DNA from: Hymenobacter lucidus
Lineage (GTDB): Bacteria > Bacteroidota > Bacteroidia > Cytophagales > Hymenobacteraceae
Reading direction: 5' to 3'
Length of the DNA: 64,000 nucleotides
NCBI RefSeq assembly: GCF_020447265.1
Contig: NZ_JAJADR010000004.1
Span: 485,618-549,617 of the forward strand
The position numbers were made by a program, and so were the translations under genes. Under the pieces are notes generated by a model, which did not search any database, was not told where the DNA came from, and worked only from the letters and a program-made list of their open reading frames with translations. This document shows, piece by piece, positions 24,629-32,644 of the stretch; position 1 is the stretch's first letter, and the number at the start of each line of letters is the position of its first letter.

Positions 24629-25297
24629 ATGAACATTCCTATCGTTCTGGCCCTGCTCGTGGCCGCCTACCTGCTTGGCTCCATTCCTACTGCCCTCTGG
24701 GTGGGCCGCCGCTTCTTCGGCCTCGATATCCGGGAGCATGGCTCGGGCAACGCCGGGGCTACCAACACCTTCCGGGTTCTGGGCAAAAAGCCCGGCTCAG
24801 TGGTTATGGCCATCGACGTGCTCAAGGGCTGGGCCGCCACCATGATGGCTACCGTGATGCTCAACCAGGGTGCCATCCGGCCCGATCAGCTGCTCTACTT
24901 CCAGCTGGCCTGCGGGGTATTGGCCGTCATTGGCCACATCTATCCGGTTTTTGCGCAGTTCCGGGGGGGCAAGGGCGTGGCCACGGTGCTGGGCATGATG
25001 CTGGCCATTGCCCCGGCCACGGTGGGCGTCTGCATCCTGGTGTTCCTCGTGATGCTCATGCTGTTCCGCTACGTGTCGCTGGCTTCCATGTCGGCCGGCG
25101 TGGCCTTCGCGCTGCTTCAGCTAATAGCCGTGCTTTTGCCCGACAGCACTGGGATGGACGCGTTCCGCCCCGACAACCCGCTGCTGCTCTACTTCGGCTT
25201 CATCCTGGCCGCCCTGCTCATCTATACCCACCGCGCCAACATCGGCCGCCTCCGCGCCGGCAACGAAAGCCGCGTGCCGCTGTTCGGGCGGAAGTAG
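24629..25297 (+). CDS. plsY: Glycerol-3-phosphate acyltransferase PlsY
   Basis: A 222-residue inner-membrane enzyme that transfers acyl groups from acyl-phosphate to glycerol 3-phosphate, the first step of phospholipid synthesis. It has multiple transmembrane helices and the three PlsY active-site loops: YLLGSIPTALWVGR with DIREHGSGNAGATN (motif 1), FAQFRGGKGVATVLG (motif 2) and, near the C-terminus, THRANIGRLRAGNE (motif 3). The ATG at 24629 was preferred over the longer frame to 24596 because the promoter -7 box ends at 24598. It is followed 30 nt later by a DUF2199 gene. Confidence 0.96.
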   Translation: MNIPIVLALLVAAYLLGSIPTALWVGRRFFGLDIREHGSGNAGATNTFRVLGKKPGSVVMAIDVLKGWAATMMATVMLNQGAIRPDQLLYFQLACGVLAVIGHIYPVFAQFRGGKGVATVLGMMLAIAPATVGVCILVFLVMLMLFRYVSLASMSAGVAFALLQLIAVLLPDSTGMDAFRPDNPLLLYFGFILAALLIYTHRANIGRLRAGNESRVPLFGRK

Positions 25298-25327
25298 GCA
25301 GGCGTCTGACAGCAATTTTAAAGTCCT

Positions 25328-25831
25328 ATGAGCTACCTATGCGCCTGCTGCGGCCAACTACACGAGGGCCTGCCAGATGTTGGTTTTGCTAAACCCGATC
25401 CGTACTTCACCATACCGCAAGCAGAGCGGGAAGAGCGAATTGAATTGACAACCGATACCTGCGTCATCAACAACGAAGAATTCTTTATCCGCGGGCTTAT
25501 TGAGCTACCCGTGCACGGACAGGAAACCACGTTTGGGTTAGGGGTGTGGGTAAGTCAGAAAGACGAAAATTTCGAAACCTACAGGCGAAATCCGGACACC
25601 GCCGATATTGGGCCCTATTTTGGTTGGCTCTGTAGTGATATACCAGCTTTTGGCTCAACGTCAAGCTTAAAAACCATGGTGCATTTTCAAGGCAATGGCT
25701 TACGCCCTTGGATAGAGTTGGAGCCTACTGATCATCCTCCTCTGGCAGTGGCACAGCGAGACGGTATCAGCTTGGAGCGGGCCTGGGAAATTGTGCACGA
25801 ATACATAAAGCCAGAAGATTTATCTGTCTGA
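25328..25831 (+). CDS. DUF2199-like protein
   Basis: A 167-residue cytoplasmic protein. It begins with a zinc-ribbon-like MSYLCACCGQLHEGLP and continues with FFIRGLIELPVHG and FGLGVWVSQ, all consistent with the DUF2199 family of unknown function. The C-terminal helix contains ISLERAWEIVHEY. The gene is noticeably more A/T-rich than plsY next to it, so it may be a more recent acquisition. It has no own promoter that I can see and starts 30 nt after plsY. Confidence 0.8.
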   Translation: MSYLCACCGQLHEGLPDVGFAKPDPYFTIPQAEREERIELTTDTCVINNEEFFIRGLIELPVHGQETTFGLGVWVSQKDENFETYRRNPDTADIGPYFGWLCSDIPAFGSTSSLKTMVHFQGNGLRPWIELEPTDHPPLAVAQRDGISLERAWEIVHEYIKPEDLSV

Positions 25832-25898
25832 ACAAAACGCCCCGTCGCCGTCGCTGGCCCAAGTCCCAACCGCTTCTGCCCATTTGCCCCCGCAGTCG

Positions 25899-25962
25899 CT
25901 CGGCTATGCCGAGTGACCCTTACGCCGGAGCGGCTCTGCCGCGAACGTCCCGCGCCGTAAGG
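25899..25962. repeat. Palindrome cluster upstream of a possibly truncated gene
   Basis: Two short perfect hairpins (CTCGGCTATGCCGAG, 25899-25913, and GCGGCTCTGCCGC, 25930-25942), with the second lying between an outer pair CCTTACG (25918-25924) and CGTAAGG (25956-25962). There is no T-run. Confidence 0.5.
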
Positions 25963-26015
25963 TTATTCTGGCAGCGCTGCCTCAATTTGCTGCCGACACG
26001 GCTGCCTTCGGCACC

Positions 26016-26522
26016 ATGGAACCCGATACCGTGCTGATGCAGGAGGGAGCCGCCGTGACGGAAGAAAAAGATGCTATAGTGAAGGCCCTGGAAACCAGTA
26101 TCCAGCAGGTGATGGGCGTTATTAGCCTGAAAGATGACGCCCGCTCGGCCCGCTACAAGCGCTTTGGCGTGGCCGACATAACGGGCGTGAGTGAGCCCAA
26201 GCTGCACCTAGCCGCTACCATGCTCGTGAAGCAGGGCCGCAAGTACCTCGATGAGTACAAAACCGAGGGCCTCACGGCGGCCATGCTCGATGAGGTAGCC
26301 CGCAACAACGAGGAATTTGTAGAAGGCCTCACTGAGCGCAAGGAGGCCGAAAATACCCGCAGCGGCGCTACCCGGGCGCGCCTGCTGTTTGCCAACGGCC
26401 TCTACCGGCAGCTGGTGCAGCTCTGCGCCGCCGGCGACTCTCTCTGGAAGCTGACCGACGCCACCAAGGCCCATGAGTACGTGGTAGACGCCGCAGCGGC
26501 TCCGGCCGCCCCGGCCGCATAG
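26016..26522 (+). CDS. Hypothetical helical protein, possibly 5'-truncated
   Basis: A 168-residue, mostly alpha-helical cytoplasmic protein with many charged residues and a short Ala/Pro tail (AAAAPAAPAA). No known domain is recognised. In the same frame, just before the ATG, the DNA reads like coding sequence (VILAALPQFAADTAAFGT) back to an in-frame TGA at 25914-25916, but it contains no ATG, GTG or TTG start. This stretch borders the palindrome cluster, so the original N-terminus may have been lost or displaced. No Shine-Dalgarno is obvious, as is usual in Bacteroidota. An inverted repeat follows the stop (26532-26579). Confidence 0.65.
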   Translation: MEPDTVLMQEGAAVTEEKDAIVKALETSIQQVMGVISLKDDARSARYKRFGVADITGVSEPKLHLAATMLVKQGRKYLDEYKTEGLTAAMLDEVARNNEEFVEGLTERKEAENTRSGATRARLLFANGLYRQLVQLCAAGDSLWKLTDATKAHEYVVDAAAAPAAPAA

Positions 26523-26531
26523 CTCTCCTAA

Positions 26532-26579
26532 GCAGCCCCACGCCCCGGTGGCCACAGAGCCGCCGGGGCGTGGGGCTGC
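26532..26579. terminator. Stem-loop after the helical protein gene
   Basis: A perfect 17-bp stem (GCAGCCCCACGCCCCGG) with a 14-nt loop. It lacks a T-run, so termination is uncertain. Confidence 0.45.
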
Positions 26580-26715
26580 CTGCGGGTGTGGGTGCGCGCT
26601 AGGCTGCGCCACACCCGCGCCGGTGCGGCGTGGGCGGGCTATGCTCCCGAGCATTTGCCAGCTATTTTCAAACCGCAGTCCGGCTTGGCAGGTTAGGAGC
26701 CGTAGTTGTCTTACC

Positions 26716-27153
26716 TTGCCTCTAATATCTGATACCACCCTGCTGGCGGAGTCCTACGGCTCGATGCTGTTGGCCCCGGAAGTGCCCTGTATGGTTGTGC
26801 AATGGCACGGCTTTGCCAACCGTCAGCAGTTCCAGTCGCTGATGGACCGGGGGCTGACCCTGTACGAGCAGGAGGTGCAGCGCACCCGGCTCCTGGGCTG
26901 GCTGGCCGATACGCGGCTGGTGGGTGCTACTACCCCCGCCATTCAGCAGTGGCTGGCCCACGACTGGAACCCCCGGGCCTACGCCGCCGGTATCCGGCAC
27001 TGTAGCTTCGTGTCGCCGGAAAGCGTCTTTGGTCAGATTTCGGTGCAGCAATACACCACCCAGACCGAAGAGGCCACCAGCTACTACATCGAGCCGGCGC
27101 ATCACCATACCCTGGCTGAGGCCAAACGCTGGCTGCGGCAGGTGTTGCGCTAA
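26716..27153 (+). CDS. SpoIIAA/STAS-like protein, paralogue A
   Basis: A 145-residue soluble protein. Comparison with the next gene (paralogue B) shows shared features: V-x-WxGF/Y, a following helix, L-x-DTR, a WL or WIL motif, YAAGIRHCSFVS against TAAGIRHFAMVS, and a C-terminal AKRWLR against AKAWLR. The alternating strand-helix pattern fits a SpoIIAA/STAS-like fold (PF11964 type), known to bind lipids or other proteins, but the role here is unknown. The first ATG (26764) cuts into the region shared with paralogue B, whereas the in-frame TTG at 26716 restores the N-terminus. That TTG overlaps a TACCTTGC box, so the start is uncertain. Confidence 0.65.
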   Translation: MPLISDTTLLAESYGSMLLAPEVPCMVVQWHGFANRQQFQSLMDRGLTLYEQEVQRTRLLGWLADTRLVGATTPAIQQWLAHDWNPRAYAAGIRHCSFVSPESVFGQISVQQYTTQTEEATSYYIEPAHHHTLAEAKRWLRQVLR

Positions 27154-27230
27154 GGGCACCCCAACCGGTGGATTATTCCTTTTTTCTTGTTTTGCCGGCC
27201 TGCGGGCTGGTTTTAGTTGCCTATATGTAC

Positions 27231-27641
27231 ATGAAACAAGAACTGCGAAGCTCCCTGGGGCGGCCCTACCTTACTATCGATACCGACATGACCAACCGCT
27301 GGGTGTTGGTAGAGTGGGCGGGCTACCTCACGGCCGAGAGCATCAAGGCCGGAGCCCAGGCCTACATCGATGCCGTGGCGGCGTCGGGGCTGCGCTGCGT
27401 GCTGAATGATACGCGCAAGGTAATTGGCCCCTGGGACCATTCGATGGACTGGATTCTGAACGAGTGGGCGCCCAACGCTACGGCCGCCGGCATCCGTCAT
27501 TTCGCCATGGTTTCGGTGCCCGACTCGATGGCCGATGCCTCGGCGGCTTCGTTCTACGCCCAGCTCAAGGGCTTTGAGGTGCGGATTTTCGGCAACGACG
27601 ACGACGCCAAAGCGTGGCTGCGTACTACCTGTGGCAAGTAA
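27231..27641 (+). CDS. SpoIIAA/STAS-like protein, paralogue B
   Basis: A 136-residue soluble protein homologous to the gene just upstream. It starts at the ATG at 27231 (MKQELRSSLGRPYLTID); a longer frame from a GTG at 27168 would add a hydrophobic leader of about 21 residues and is less likely. Shared landmarks are WVLVEWAGY, CVLNDTRKVIGPW, AAGIRHFAMV and a C-terminal WLRTT. The pair probably arose by tandem duplication. No partner gene nearby explains its role. Confidence 0.75.
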   Translation: MKQELRSSLGRPYLTIDTDMTNRWVLVEWAGYLTAESIKAGAQAYIDAVAASGLRCVLNDTRKVIGPWDHSMDWILNEWAPNATAAGIRHFAMVSVPDSMADASAASFYAQLKGFEVRIFGNDDDAKAWLRTTCGK

Positions 27642-27761
27642 GCGTAGCACCAGCAAAACAGATTCCTTCCCCGGCACAGGCCGGGAACTTGCCACCGCAG
27701 CGCTAGTTACTACTGGTTCGTTAGCTACTTTTACGGCTACACTTCCCAAACCCCATCCTGC

Positions 27762-29123
27762 ATGGCTTCCTACCTCGAAAGCAACCAAGAACGTTTCCTG
27801 AGCGAGCTGCTCGACTGGCTGCGCATCCCTTCCGTTTCGGCCGATCCTAAGTTTCACGGCGACGTGCTCAAGGCTGCCGAATACCTCAAGACCCGCCTCG
27901 AAGAAGTGGGCATCGAAAACGTGGAGTTGTGCCAGACGGCTGGCAACCCCATCGTGTACGGCGAGAAAATCATTGACCCCAGCCTGCCCACGGTGCTCGT
28001 GTATGGCCACTACGACGTGCAGCCCGCCGACCCCTACGAGCTTTGGACTTCCCCGCCCTTCGAGCCTGTTATTAAAGACGGCAAAATTTACGCCCGCGGT
28101 GCCTGCGACGACAAAGGCCAGGTGTACATGCACGTAAAGGCCTTCGAGGTGATGATGCAGGAAGGGGGCGTGCCCTGCAACGTGAAAGTGATGATTGAGG
28201 GCGAAGAGGAAATTGGGTCCAACAACTTGGGCATCTTCGTGCGCGAAAACAAGGAAAAGCTCAAGGCCGACGTCATCCTGATTTCTGACACCGGCATGAT
28301 TGCCAACGACGTGCCCAGCATTGAGGTGGGCCTGCGCGGCCTGAGCTACCACGAGGTAGAAGTGACGGGTCCTAACCGCGACCTGCACTCGGGCCTCTAC
28401 GGCGGCGCGGTGGCCAACCCCATCAACATCCTGTGCCAGATGATTGCCTCGCTGCACGACGAGAACAACCACATTACCATCCCCGGCTTCTACGATAACG
28501 TGGACGAGCTGAGCGCCGACGAGCGGGCCGAAATGGCCAAGGCTCCGCACTCCGACGACGAGTTCAAGCAAAGCATCGGCCTCACCGACATCCACGGCGA
28601 GAAGGGCTATAGCACCCTGGAGCGCGTCAGCATACGGCCCACGCTGGATGTCAACGGCATTTGGGGCGGCTACACCGGCGAGGGGGCCAAAACCGTTATT
28701 GCCTCCAAGGCCTACGCCAAAATCTCGATGCGCCTGGTGCCCCACCAGACTTCCGACGAAATCACGGCGCTGTTCCAGAAACACTTCGAAAGCATTGCCC
28801 CGGCCAGTGTAACGGTGAAGGTGAAGCCTCACCACGGCGGGGAGCCCGTGGTAACGCCCACCGACTCGGTAGCCTACAAAGCCGCCGCCGATGCCATGGA
28901 AACCACCTTTGGCAAGCGCCCCATTCCTACCCGCGGTGGCGGCTCCATCCCGATTGTGGCCATGTTCAAGTCGGAGCTGGGCCTTGATACGGTGCTGTTG
29001 GGATTCGGCCTCGACTCCGACGCCATTCACTCGCCCAACGAGCACTACGGTGTCTTCAACTTCCTGAAAGGCATCGAAACCATTCCGCACTTCTACCGCA
29101 ACTACGCGGCCGCAACGAAGTAA
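27762..29123 (+). CDS. M20-family dipeptidase
   Basis: A 453-residue zinc aminoacyl-dipeptidase-like enzyme without signal peptide. Metal and catalytic signature blocks are present: VLVYGHYDVQPADP (first zinc-ligand histidine and catalytic aspartate), GACDDKGQVYMHV (bridging aspartate), IEGEEEIGSNN (catalytic glutamate), ISDTGM, the dimerisation-domain histidine in NRDLHSGLYGG, and a late histidine in DAIHSPNEHYG. The start at 27762 gives MASYLESNQE, typical of the family. A TACTTTTA -7-like box lies at 27726-27733. It probably recycles peptides. A very long palindromic terminator follows. Confidence 0.93.
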   Translation: MASYLESNQERFLSELLDWLRIPSVSADPKFHGDVLKAAEYLKTRLEEVGIENVELCQTAGNPIVYGEKIIDPSLPTVLVYGHYDVQPADPYELWTSPPFEPVIKDGKIYARGACDDKGQVYMHVKAFEVMMQEGGVPCNVKVMIEGEEEIGSNNLGIFVRENKEKLKADVILISDTGMIANDVPSIEVGLRGLSYHEVEVTGPNRDLHSGLYGGAVANPINILCQMIASLHDENNHITIPGFYDNVDELSADERAEMAKAPHSDDEFKQSIGLTDIHGEKGYSTLERVSIRPTLDVNGIWGGYTGEGAKTVIASKAYAKISMRLVPHQTSDEITALFQKHFESIAPASVTVKVKPHHGGEPVVTPTDSVAYKAAADAMETTFGKRPIPTRGGGSIPIVAMFKSELGLDTVLLGFGLDSDAIHSPNEHYGVFNFLKGIETIPHFYRNYAAATK

Positions 29124-29131
29124 AAGTGCGG

Positions 29132-29195
29132 CGTACGCCCATAAAAAAAGCCCCACCGGAATATATTCCGGTGGGGCTTTTTTTATGGGCGTACG
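29132..29195. terminator. 64-nt perfect palindromic bidirectional terminator
   Basis: Arms of 32 nt meet without a loop (29132-29163 and 29164-29195). The inner part AAAAAAAGCCCCACCGG is a standard bidirectional terminator for the convergent dipeptidase and beta-barrel genes, while the outer CGTACGCCCAT extends it well beyond need. Confidence 0.9.
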
Positions 29196-29210
29196 TATGC
29201 TGCGAACTGC

Positions 29211-29822
29211 TTATTTGCCGCTGAGCGAGTAGGCTACATACAGCTGAAATACTGAGTTACGGCCCTTGGTGCCGCCCAGCAGATCATCCTCGTTGAACAG
29301 ATTGGTGAAGCTGCGGGTGTAGCGCAGGCCAGCCTGGAAACCGTTTTCCATCTGGTAGCCTACGCCGCCTACGTAGCTCAGGTCGAAGCTGCTCAACCCC
29401 AGGTCAGAAGCCTTGTTGGTGCTGAGTTCTTCATCATCAACCTTCAGGGTGTACTTGGTGTCAACCAGAATGCCGGCCTGCAAACCACCTTCGACGAAAA
29501 TGTTGCTCTTTTTGTAGCGCAGCACCAGGGGCGTTTCGATATAGCCCAGGTGCAGGGTTTCCTTGGCACCACCCTCTTCGGCTTTAGAGCCTTTCACGGC
29601 GAAGGATACTTCCTGCTGCAACGACAAGGCACCATCGGCACTCAGCGGAGCATTCAGGAAAAACCCTGCGCTGTAGCCAGGACGATAATCCACATCAATG
29701 TTTTTGCCCTCAATACTAGAGTAGTTGAAGCCCGCTTTGACGCCGATAGAACCAACCGATTGTGCCGAAGCAGTGGCAGCAAGGCCGGCAAGCAGTAGGG
29801 CAGAGAGGAGAATTCTCTTCAT
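29211..29822 (-). CDS. Porin-family outer-membrane beta-barrel protein 1
   Basis: A 203-residue outer-membrane protein. The signal peptide (MKRILLSALLLAGLAATASAQS) is followed by the family opening IGVKAGFNYSSI, then alternating amphipathic strands and the block FVEGGLQAGILV; the C-terminus is FQLYVAYSLSGK. This matches the OMP_b-brl_2 / PorT-like barrels common in Bacteroidota. The function is unknown. The start at 29822 was chosen for its signal peptide. It is the first of four similar genes in a row; the others share V-GG-YSN, P-TDDGFFS-PELLY and FE-GPQ-YL motifs. Confidence 0.85.
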   Translation of the reverse strand: MKRILLSALLLAGLAATASAQSVGSIGVKAGFNYSSIEGKNIDVDYRPGYSAGFFLNAPLSADGALSLQQEVSFAVKGSKAEEGGAKETLHLGYIETPLVLRYKKSNIFVEGGLQAGILVDTKYTLKVDDEELSTNKASDLGLSSFDLSYVGGVGYQMENGFQAGLRYTRSFTNLFNEDDLLGGTKGRNSVFQLYVAYSLSGK

Positions 29823-30245
29823 GAGTAAGGAAACTTGAAAATAATGAATGGTGATGCGAAGGTACACGAAATCATACAAACTTGACGATGTCTGCCGGTA
29901 CTATGTCGCTGTGCGTGGCAGAGTTGCTGCGGCAGCTTTCAACCAGGTAGTTGGGTAAGCGCATGACCTGGCTCTGCTTGAGGAAGCAGAAGGGGCAGTT
30001 GGGCTTCGAGACGGATAATGTTCTTATAGTTAGCCCTAAAGCCCTGGCTACAGTACCGGTGGAGCCTAGCTGGCCAGCAAGATTTCAACTCTGCCCCGGC
30101 TGAGCCACTTAGCCCAAAGGCAGCTTGCCGGCCCTGCCGCTGCCGGCGACAAACGCTCTGCTGCTTCTGGGGCGTTGCCCATAGTCGGTAAAAATCCTGT
30201 TTTTCACCACCTGACTACGACTGCAGGGGCAACAGGTGGGAAGAG
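29823..30245. other. Non-coding gap in the beta-barrel cluster
   Basis: The promoter-proximal part carries a TACCTTCG box (minus strand, 29857-29864) for the first barrel gene. The rest holds no gene I can support; a stop-free minus-strand stretch near 29872-30092 has no start codon near its beginning. Confidence 0.5.
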
Positions 30246-30276
30246 AAAAAAAGCCCCGGCAGATGTCGGGGCTTTT
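30246..30276 (-). terminator. Terminator of barrel gene 2
   Basis: The stem AAAAGCCCCG pairs with CGGGGCTTTT and is followed on the minus strand by a T-run (A's at 30246-30250). Confidence 0.8.
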
Positions 30277-30298
30277 GCACTGGTACAAAACAGGGGTG

Positions 30299-30991
30299 TT
30301 ATTTATTCGGGAGCAGGTAGCCCAGCGACACCTGGAAGGCCGAGTTGCGGGCGTTTTTCAGGTCGCCGTCGAAGTACGAGCCGTCGTCGCTCTTGGCAAA
30401 GTCGCTGAAGGCGCCGGTGTAGCGCAGGTTCAGGCTCACGCCATTCTCAGCCTGGTAGCCGATGCCCGCCACGTAGCCCAGCTCGTTCCGATTGAGCTTA
30501 CTCAGGTCTTTCTGGTCGTGGCTGGTGGCGGTGCTCGTGTTGCCGGTGAGGCCCGAGGTGGTCGTTACCTTGGTTTCGTCCTTCACGCTGAGCAGGTAGG
30601 AGTACTGTGGACCTGCTTCGAACACCAGGCCGCTGGCGTTTACTTTGAAGAGTACCGGCACGTCGAGGTAGTTGTAATTTACCTGTCCTTCACGCTTCTG
30701 GGTGGTGCCGAGCAGGTTTTTGTATTCGGTGGGCTTGTTTTCGAAGCCTTTCTGCGAGAACAGGATTTCGGGCTGCACCGACAGGAACCCGTCGCCGCTC
30801 AGGTCGGCGTTGAGCATTACGCCGCCCAGAAAGCCGATTTTGTTGTTGTAGGTATTTTCGTTCTGCACCTCGCCGGCCAGGTTGGAGTAGTTGGCCCCGG
30901 CCCGCAGGCCCAGCCGGACGCCCTGGGCCCGGGAAGCACTGATGGTAGCGACGGAGAGCAAAGAGGTTAAAGCAATGATGGTCTTTTTCAT
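30299..30991 (-). CDS. Porin-family outer-membrane beta-barrel protein 2
   Basis: A 230-residue paralogue of its neighbours. The signal peptide is MKKTIIALTSLLSVATISASRAQ, followed by LGLRAGANYSNLAG. Shared internal landmarks are DGFLSVQPEILFSQKG, YNYLDVPVLFKVNASGLVFEAGPQYSYLL and ELGYVAGIGYQ. The C-terminus is FQVSLGYLLPNK, a typical beta-signal. The start at 30991 was selected because upstream residues are not signal-like. It has its own terminator, so each barrel gene of the cluster is probably transcribed alone. Confidence 0.85.
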   Translation of the reverse strand: MKKTIIALTSLLSVATISASRAQGVRLGLRAGANYSNLAGEVQNENTYNNKIGFLGGVMLNADLSGDGFLSVQPEILFSQKGFENKPTEYKNLLGTTQKREGQVNYNYLDVPVLFKVNASGLVFEAGPQYSYLLSVKDETKVTTTSGLTGNTSTATSHDQKDLSKLNRNELGYVAGIGYQAENGVSLNLRYTGAFSDFAKSDDGSYFDGDLKNARNSAFQVSLGYLLPNK

Positions 30992-31084
30992 AGTGTGGGG
31001 AGAGAAAGAACGGAGAATGGAATGGTAGGAGCAAGGCGAAAAATATGCCAAAGTGCAAGTGCCCCCGAAAACCTATAAACGCAG

Positions 31085-31120
31085 AAAAGCCCCGTCCTAG
31101 TGCAGAACGGGGCTTTTTTT
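31085..31120 (-). terminator. Terminator of barrel gene 3
   Basis: The inverted repeat AAAAGCCCCGT / ACGGGGCTTTT lies between barrel genes 3 and 2. Confidence 0.8.
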
Positions 31121-31135
31121 AGGCATTTAAAGAGG

Positions 31136-31750
31136 CTATTGGCCGCCGAACAGGTAACCGACCTGAAATTGGAATACCGAGTTTTTGGCCTTTGACTGCA
31201 CGCCGGCTACTTCTTTCAGCACGTTGGTGAGGCCCCCGTTGTAGCGGATGCCCAGGCCCAGGCCGCTTTCCAGTTCGTAGCCTACGCCGACCACGTAGCC
31301 TGCATCGAAGCGGTTGTAGTCGTTCAGGGTGGAAGACTTCACTACCGGCCCGGTGCTGGTGGCTTCGTAGTTGCGGGCTACCAGGTAACCCACCTGCGGC
31401 CCGGCTTCGAAGATAAAGCCGTCAGCATTGATTTTAGCGAGAATGGGCAGGTCAACATAGTGCATGCGGTTGGTTATTTCCACGCCGCTGTCAGAGAACT
31501 TGCCGCCTTTCCCGGAATACAGGAGCTCGGGCTGAATAGAAAAGAACCCGTCGTCGGTGATAGGCGCATTCAGCATGACGCCGGCATTACCGTTTACCAG
31601 GTTTTCAACGCCTTTTTTTTCAGCATCTGTCAAGCCGGAATAATTGGACAGACTAACGCCACCCTTCACGCCGAAACGTACCTGAGCCTGCGCGGCAGTT
31701 GAGAAACCGACGGCAGCTAAGATGGACAACAGGACAGTGGTCTTTTTCAT
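31136..31750 (-). CDS. Porin-family outer-membrane beta-barrel protein 3
   Basis: A 204-residue paralogue. The signal peptide ends at AAQAQ, followed by VRFGVKGGVSLSNYSG. It shares NAPITDDGFFSIQPELLYSG, YVDLPILAKINADGFIFEAGPQVGYL and DAGYVVGVGYELESGLG with the adjacent copies; the C-terminus is FQFQVGYLFGGQ. It is closest to copy 4 in the TDDGFFS and LAKINA-G blocks. Its role is unknown, but similar small barrels are abundant in this phylum. Confidence 0.86.
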   Translation of the reverse strand: MKKTTVLLSILAAVGFSTAAQAQVRFGVKGGVSLSNYSGLTDAEKKGVENLVNGNAGVMLNAPITDDGFFSIQPELLYSGKGGKFSDSGVEITNRMHYVDLPILAKINADGFIFEAGPQVGYLVARNYEATSTGPVVKSSTLNDYNRFDAGYVVGVGYELESGLGLGIRYNGGLTNVLKEVAGVQSKAKNSVFQFQVGYLFGGQ

Positions 31751-31848
31751 GAGAAAGGGAGTGTGGTGAACGGAAATGAAAGCGTATCCTGCAAATGGCC
31801 AGGATGTGCCCTCAAACGCAATTGAGCCGGCTAGGGTATAGCTGAATA

Positions 31849-31883
31849 TAAAAAATCTGGCCGCCTCGGGAGAAGCGGCCAGA
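31849..31883 (-). terminator. Terminator of barrel gene 4
   Basis: The stem TCTGGCCGC / GCGGCCAGA is preceded on the plus strand by an A-run (31849-31855), that is, T's after the stem on the minus strand. Confidence 0.8.
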
Positions 31884-31903
31884 CTATCAACAGGTTAAAA
31901 ATG

Positions 31904-32644
31904 CTATTTGCCCAGTGGCAGCAAGTAGCCTACCTGCAGGGTAAAGGCATTATTGAAGGCTTTGGGCTCGTTGTCGGCGTCTTTCGTGTCAATCAGCGAG
32001 TTGAAGCCACGGGCATAGCGCAGTCCCAGGCTCAGGCCGCCTTCGGTTTGGTAGCCCAGGCCGGCTACGCCGCTGATGTCGAACTGCGCGAGGTCTGACT
32101 TACTGGCTTCGTCGCGTGAAACGCCGGTGTAGTCGAGGAAGCCGTTATTGTCTTCCACCTTATCCTTGGTGCCGTCGGTGTACTTGGTGGTGGTCTGCTG
32201 CTTCACTTTCGAACCAAACAGGTAGCTTACCTGCGGGCCCAACTCAAAGAACAGGCCGCCCGCGTTGATTTTTGCCAGCAGTGGCACATCCAGGTAGTGC
32301 AGTACGCGCTGCTGCTCGGTCTCAACCTTGGCGATGTTGCCGGTAACGTTTTTCTGGGTCGAGGTGATTTCGTAGCCCTTGCGGTTGTATAGCAGCTCGG
32401 GGGCGAAGGAGAAAAACCCGTCGTCGGTGATAGGTACGCTGGCGCTGATACCGGCATTGTAGCCGAACTTATAGTCGCCCAACTCGCTGCTGTAGCCGGT
32501 GCCGGTGAGTTGGGTAACGTTGTCGCCGGAAACGTTGGAGTAGGTGCCGCCCACTTTTACTCCGAGGCGGAAACCACCGGCATCCTGGGCAGAAGCGGCA
32601 GAAGCGGTAGCAAGGGCAAAGGCGAGAGCTGCGTATTTTTTCAT
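31904..32644 (-). CDS. Porin-family outer-membrane beta-barrel protein 4
   Basis: A 246-residue paralogue, the longest of the four and first in transcription direction. It has a signal peptide ending ASAASAQ and then FRLGVKVGGTYSNVSG. Shared motifs are VPITDDGFFSFAPELLYNRKG, LHYLDVPLLAKINAGGLFFELGPQVSYLFG and VAGLGYQTEGGLSLGLRYARG. Extra length comes from loops rich in Lys/Thr/Asp (about residues 150-175), probably extracellular. Loop divergence with conserved strands is what one expects of surface-exposed barrels. Confidence 0.86.
   Translation of the reverse strand: MKKYAALAFALATASAASAQDAGGFRLGVKVGGTYSNVSGDNVTQLTGTGYSSELGDYKFGYNAGISASVPITDDGFFSFAPELLYNRKGYEITSTQKNVTGNIAKVETEQQRVLHYLDVPLLAKINAGGLFFELGPQVSYLFGSKVKQQTTTKYTDGTKDKVEDNNGFLDYTGVSRDEASKSDLAQFDISGVAGLGYQTEGGLSLGLRYARGFNSLIDTKDADNEPKAFNNAFTLQVGYLLPLGK

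Noticed and set aside
24414..24632. Plus-strand frame starting MSCRPTGDISRAVV
   Set aside because: It is produced by reading through the palindromic repeat at 24418-24501.
29872..30092. Stop-free minus-strand stretch reading NCPFCFLKQSQVMRLPNYL
   Set aside because: It looks protein-like with a CPFC pair, but has no start codon except an internal ATG giving about 30 residues. In GC-rich DNA a stretch this long is not surprising.
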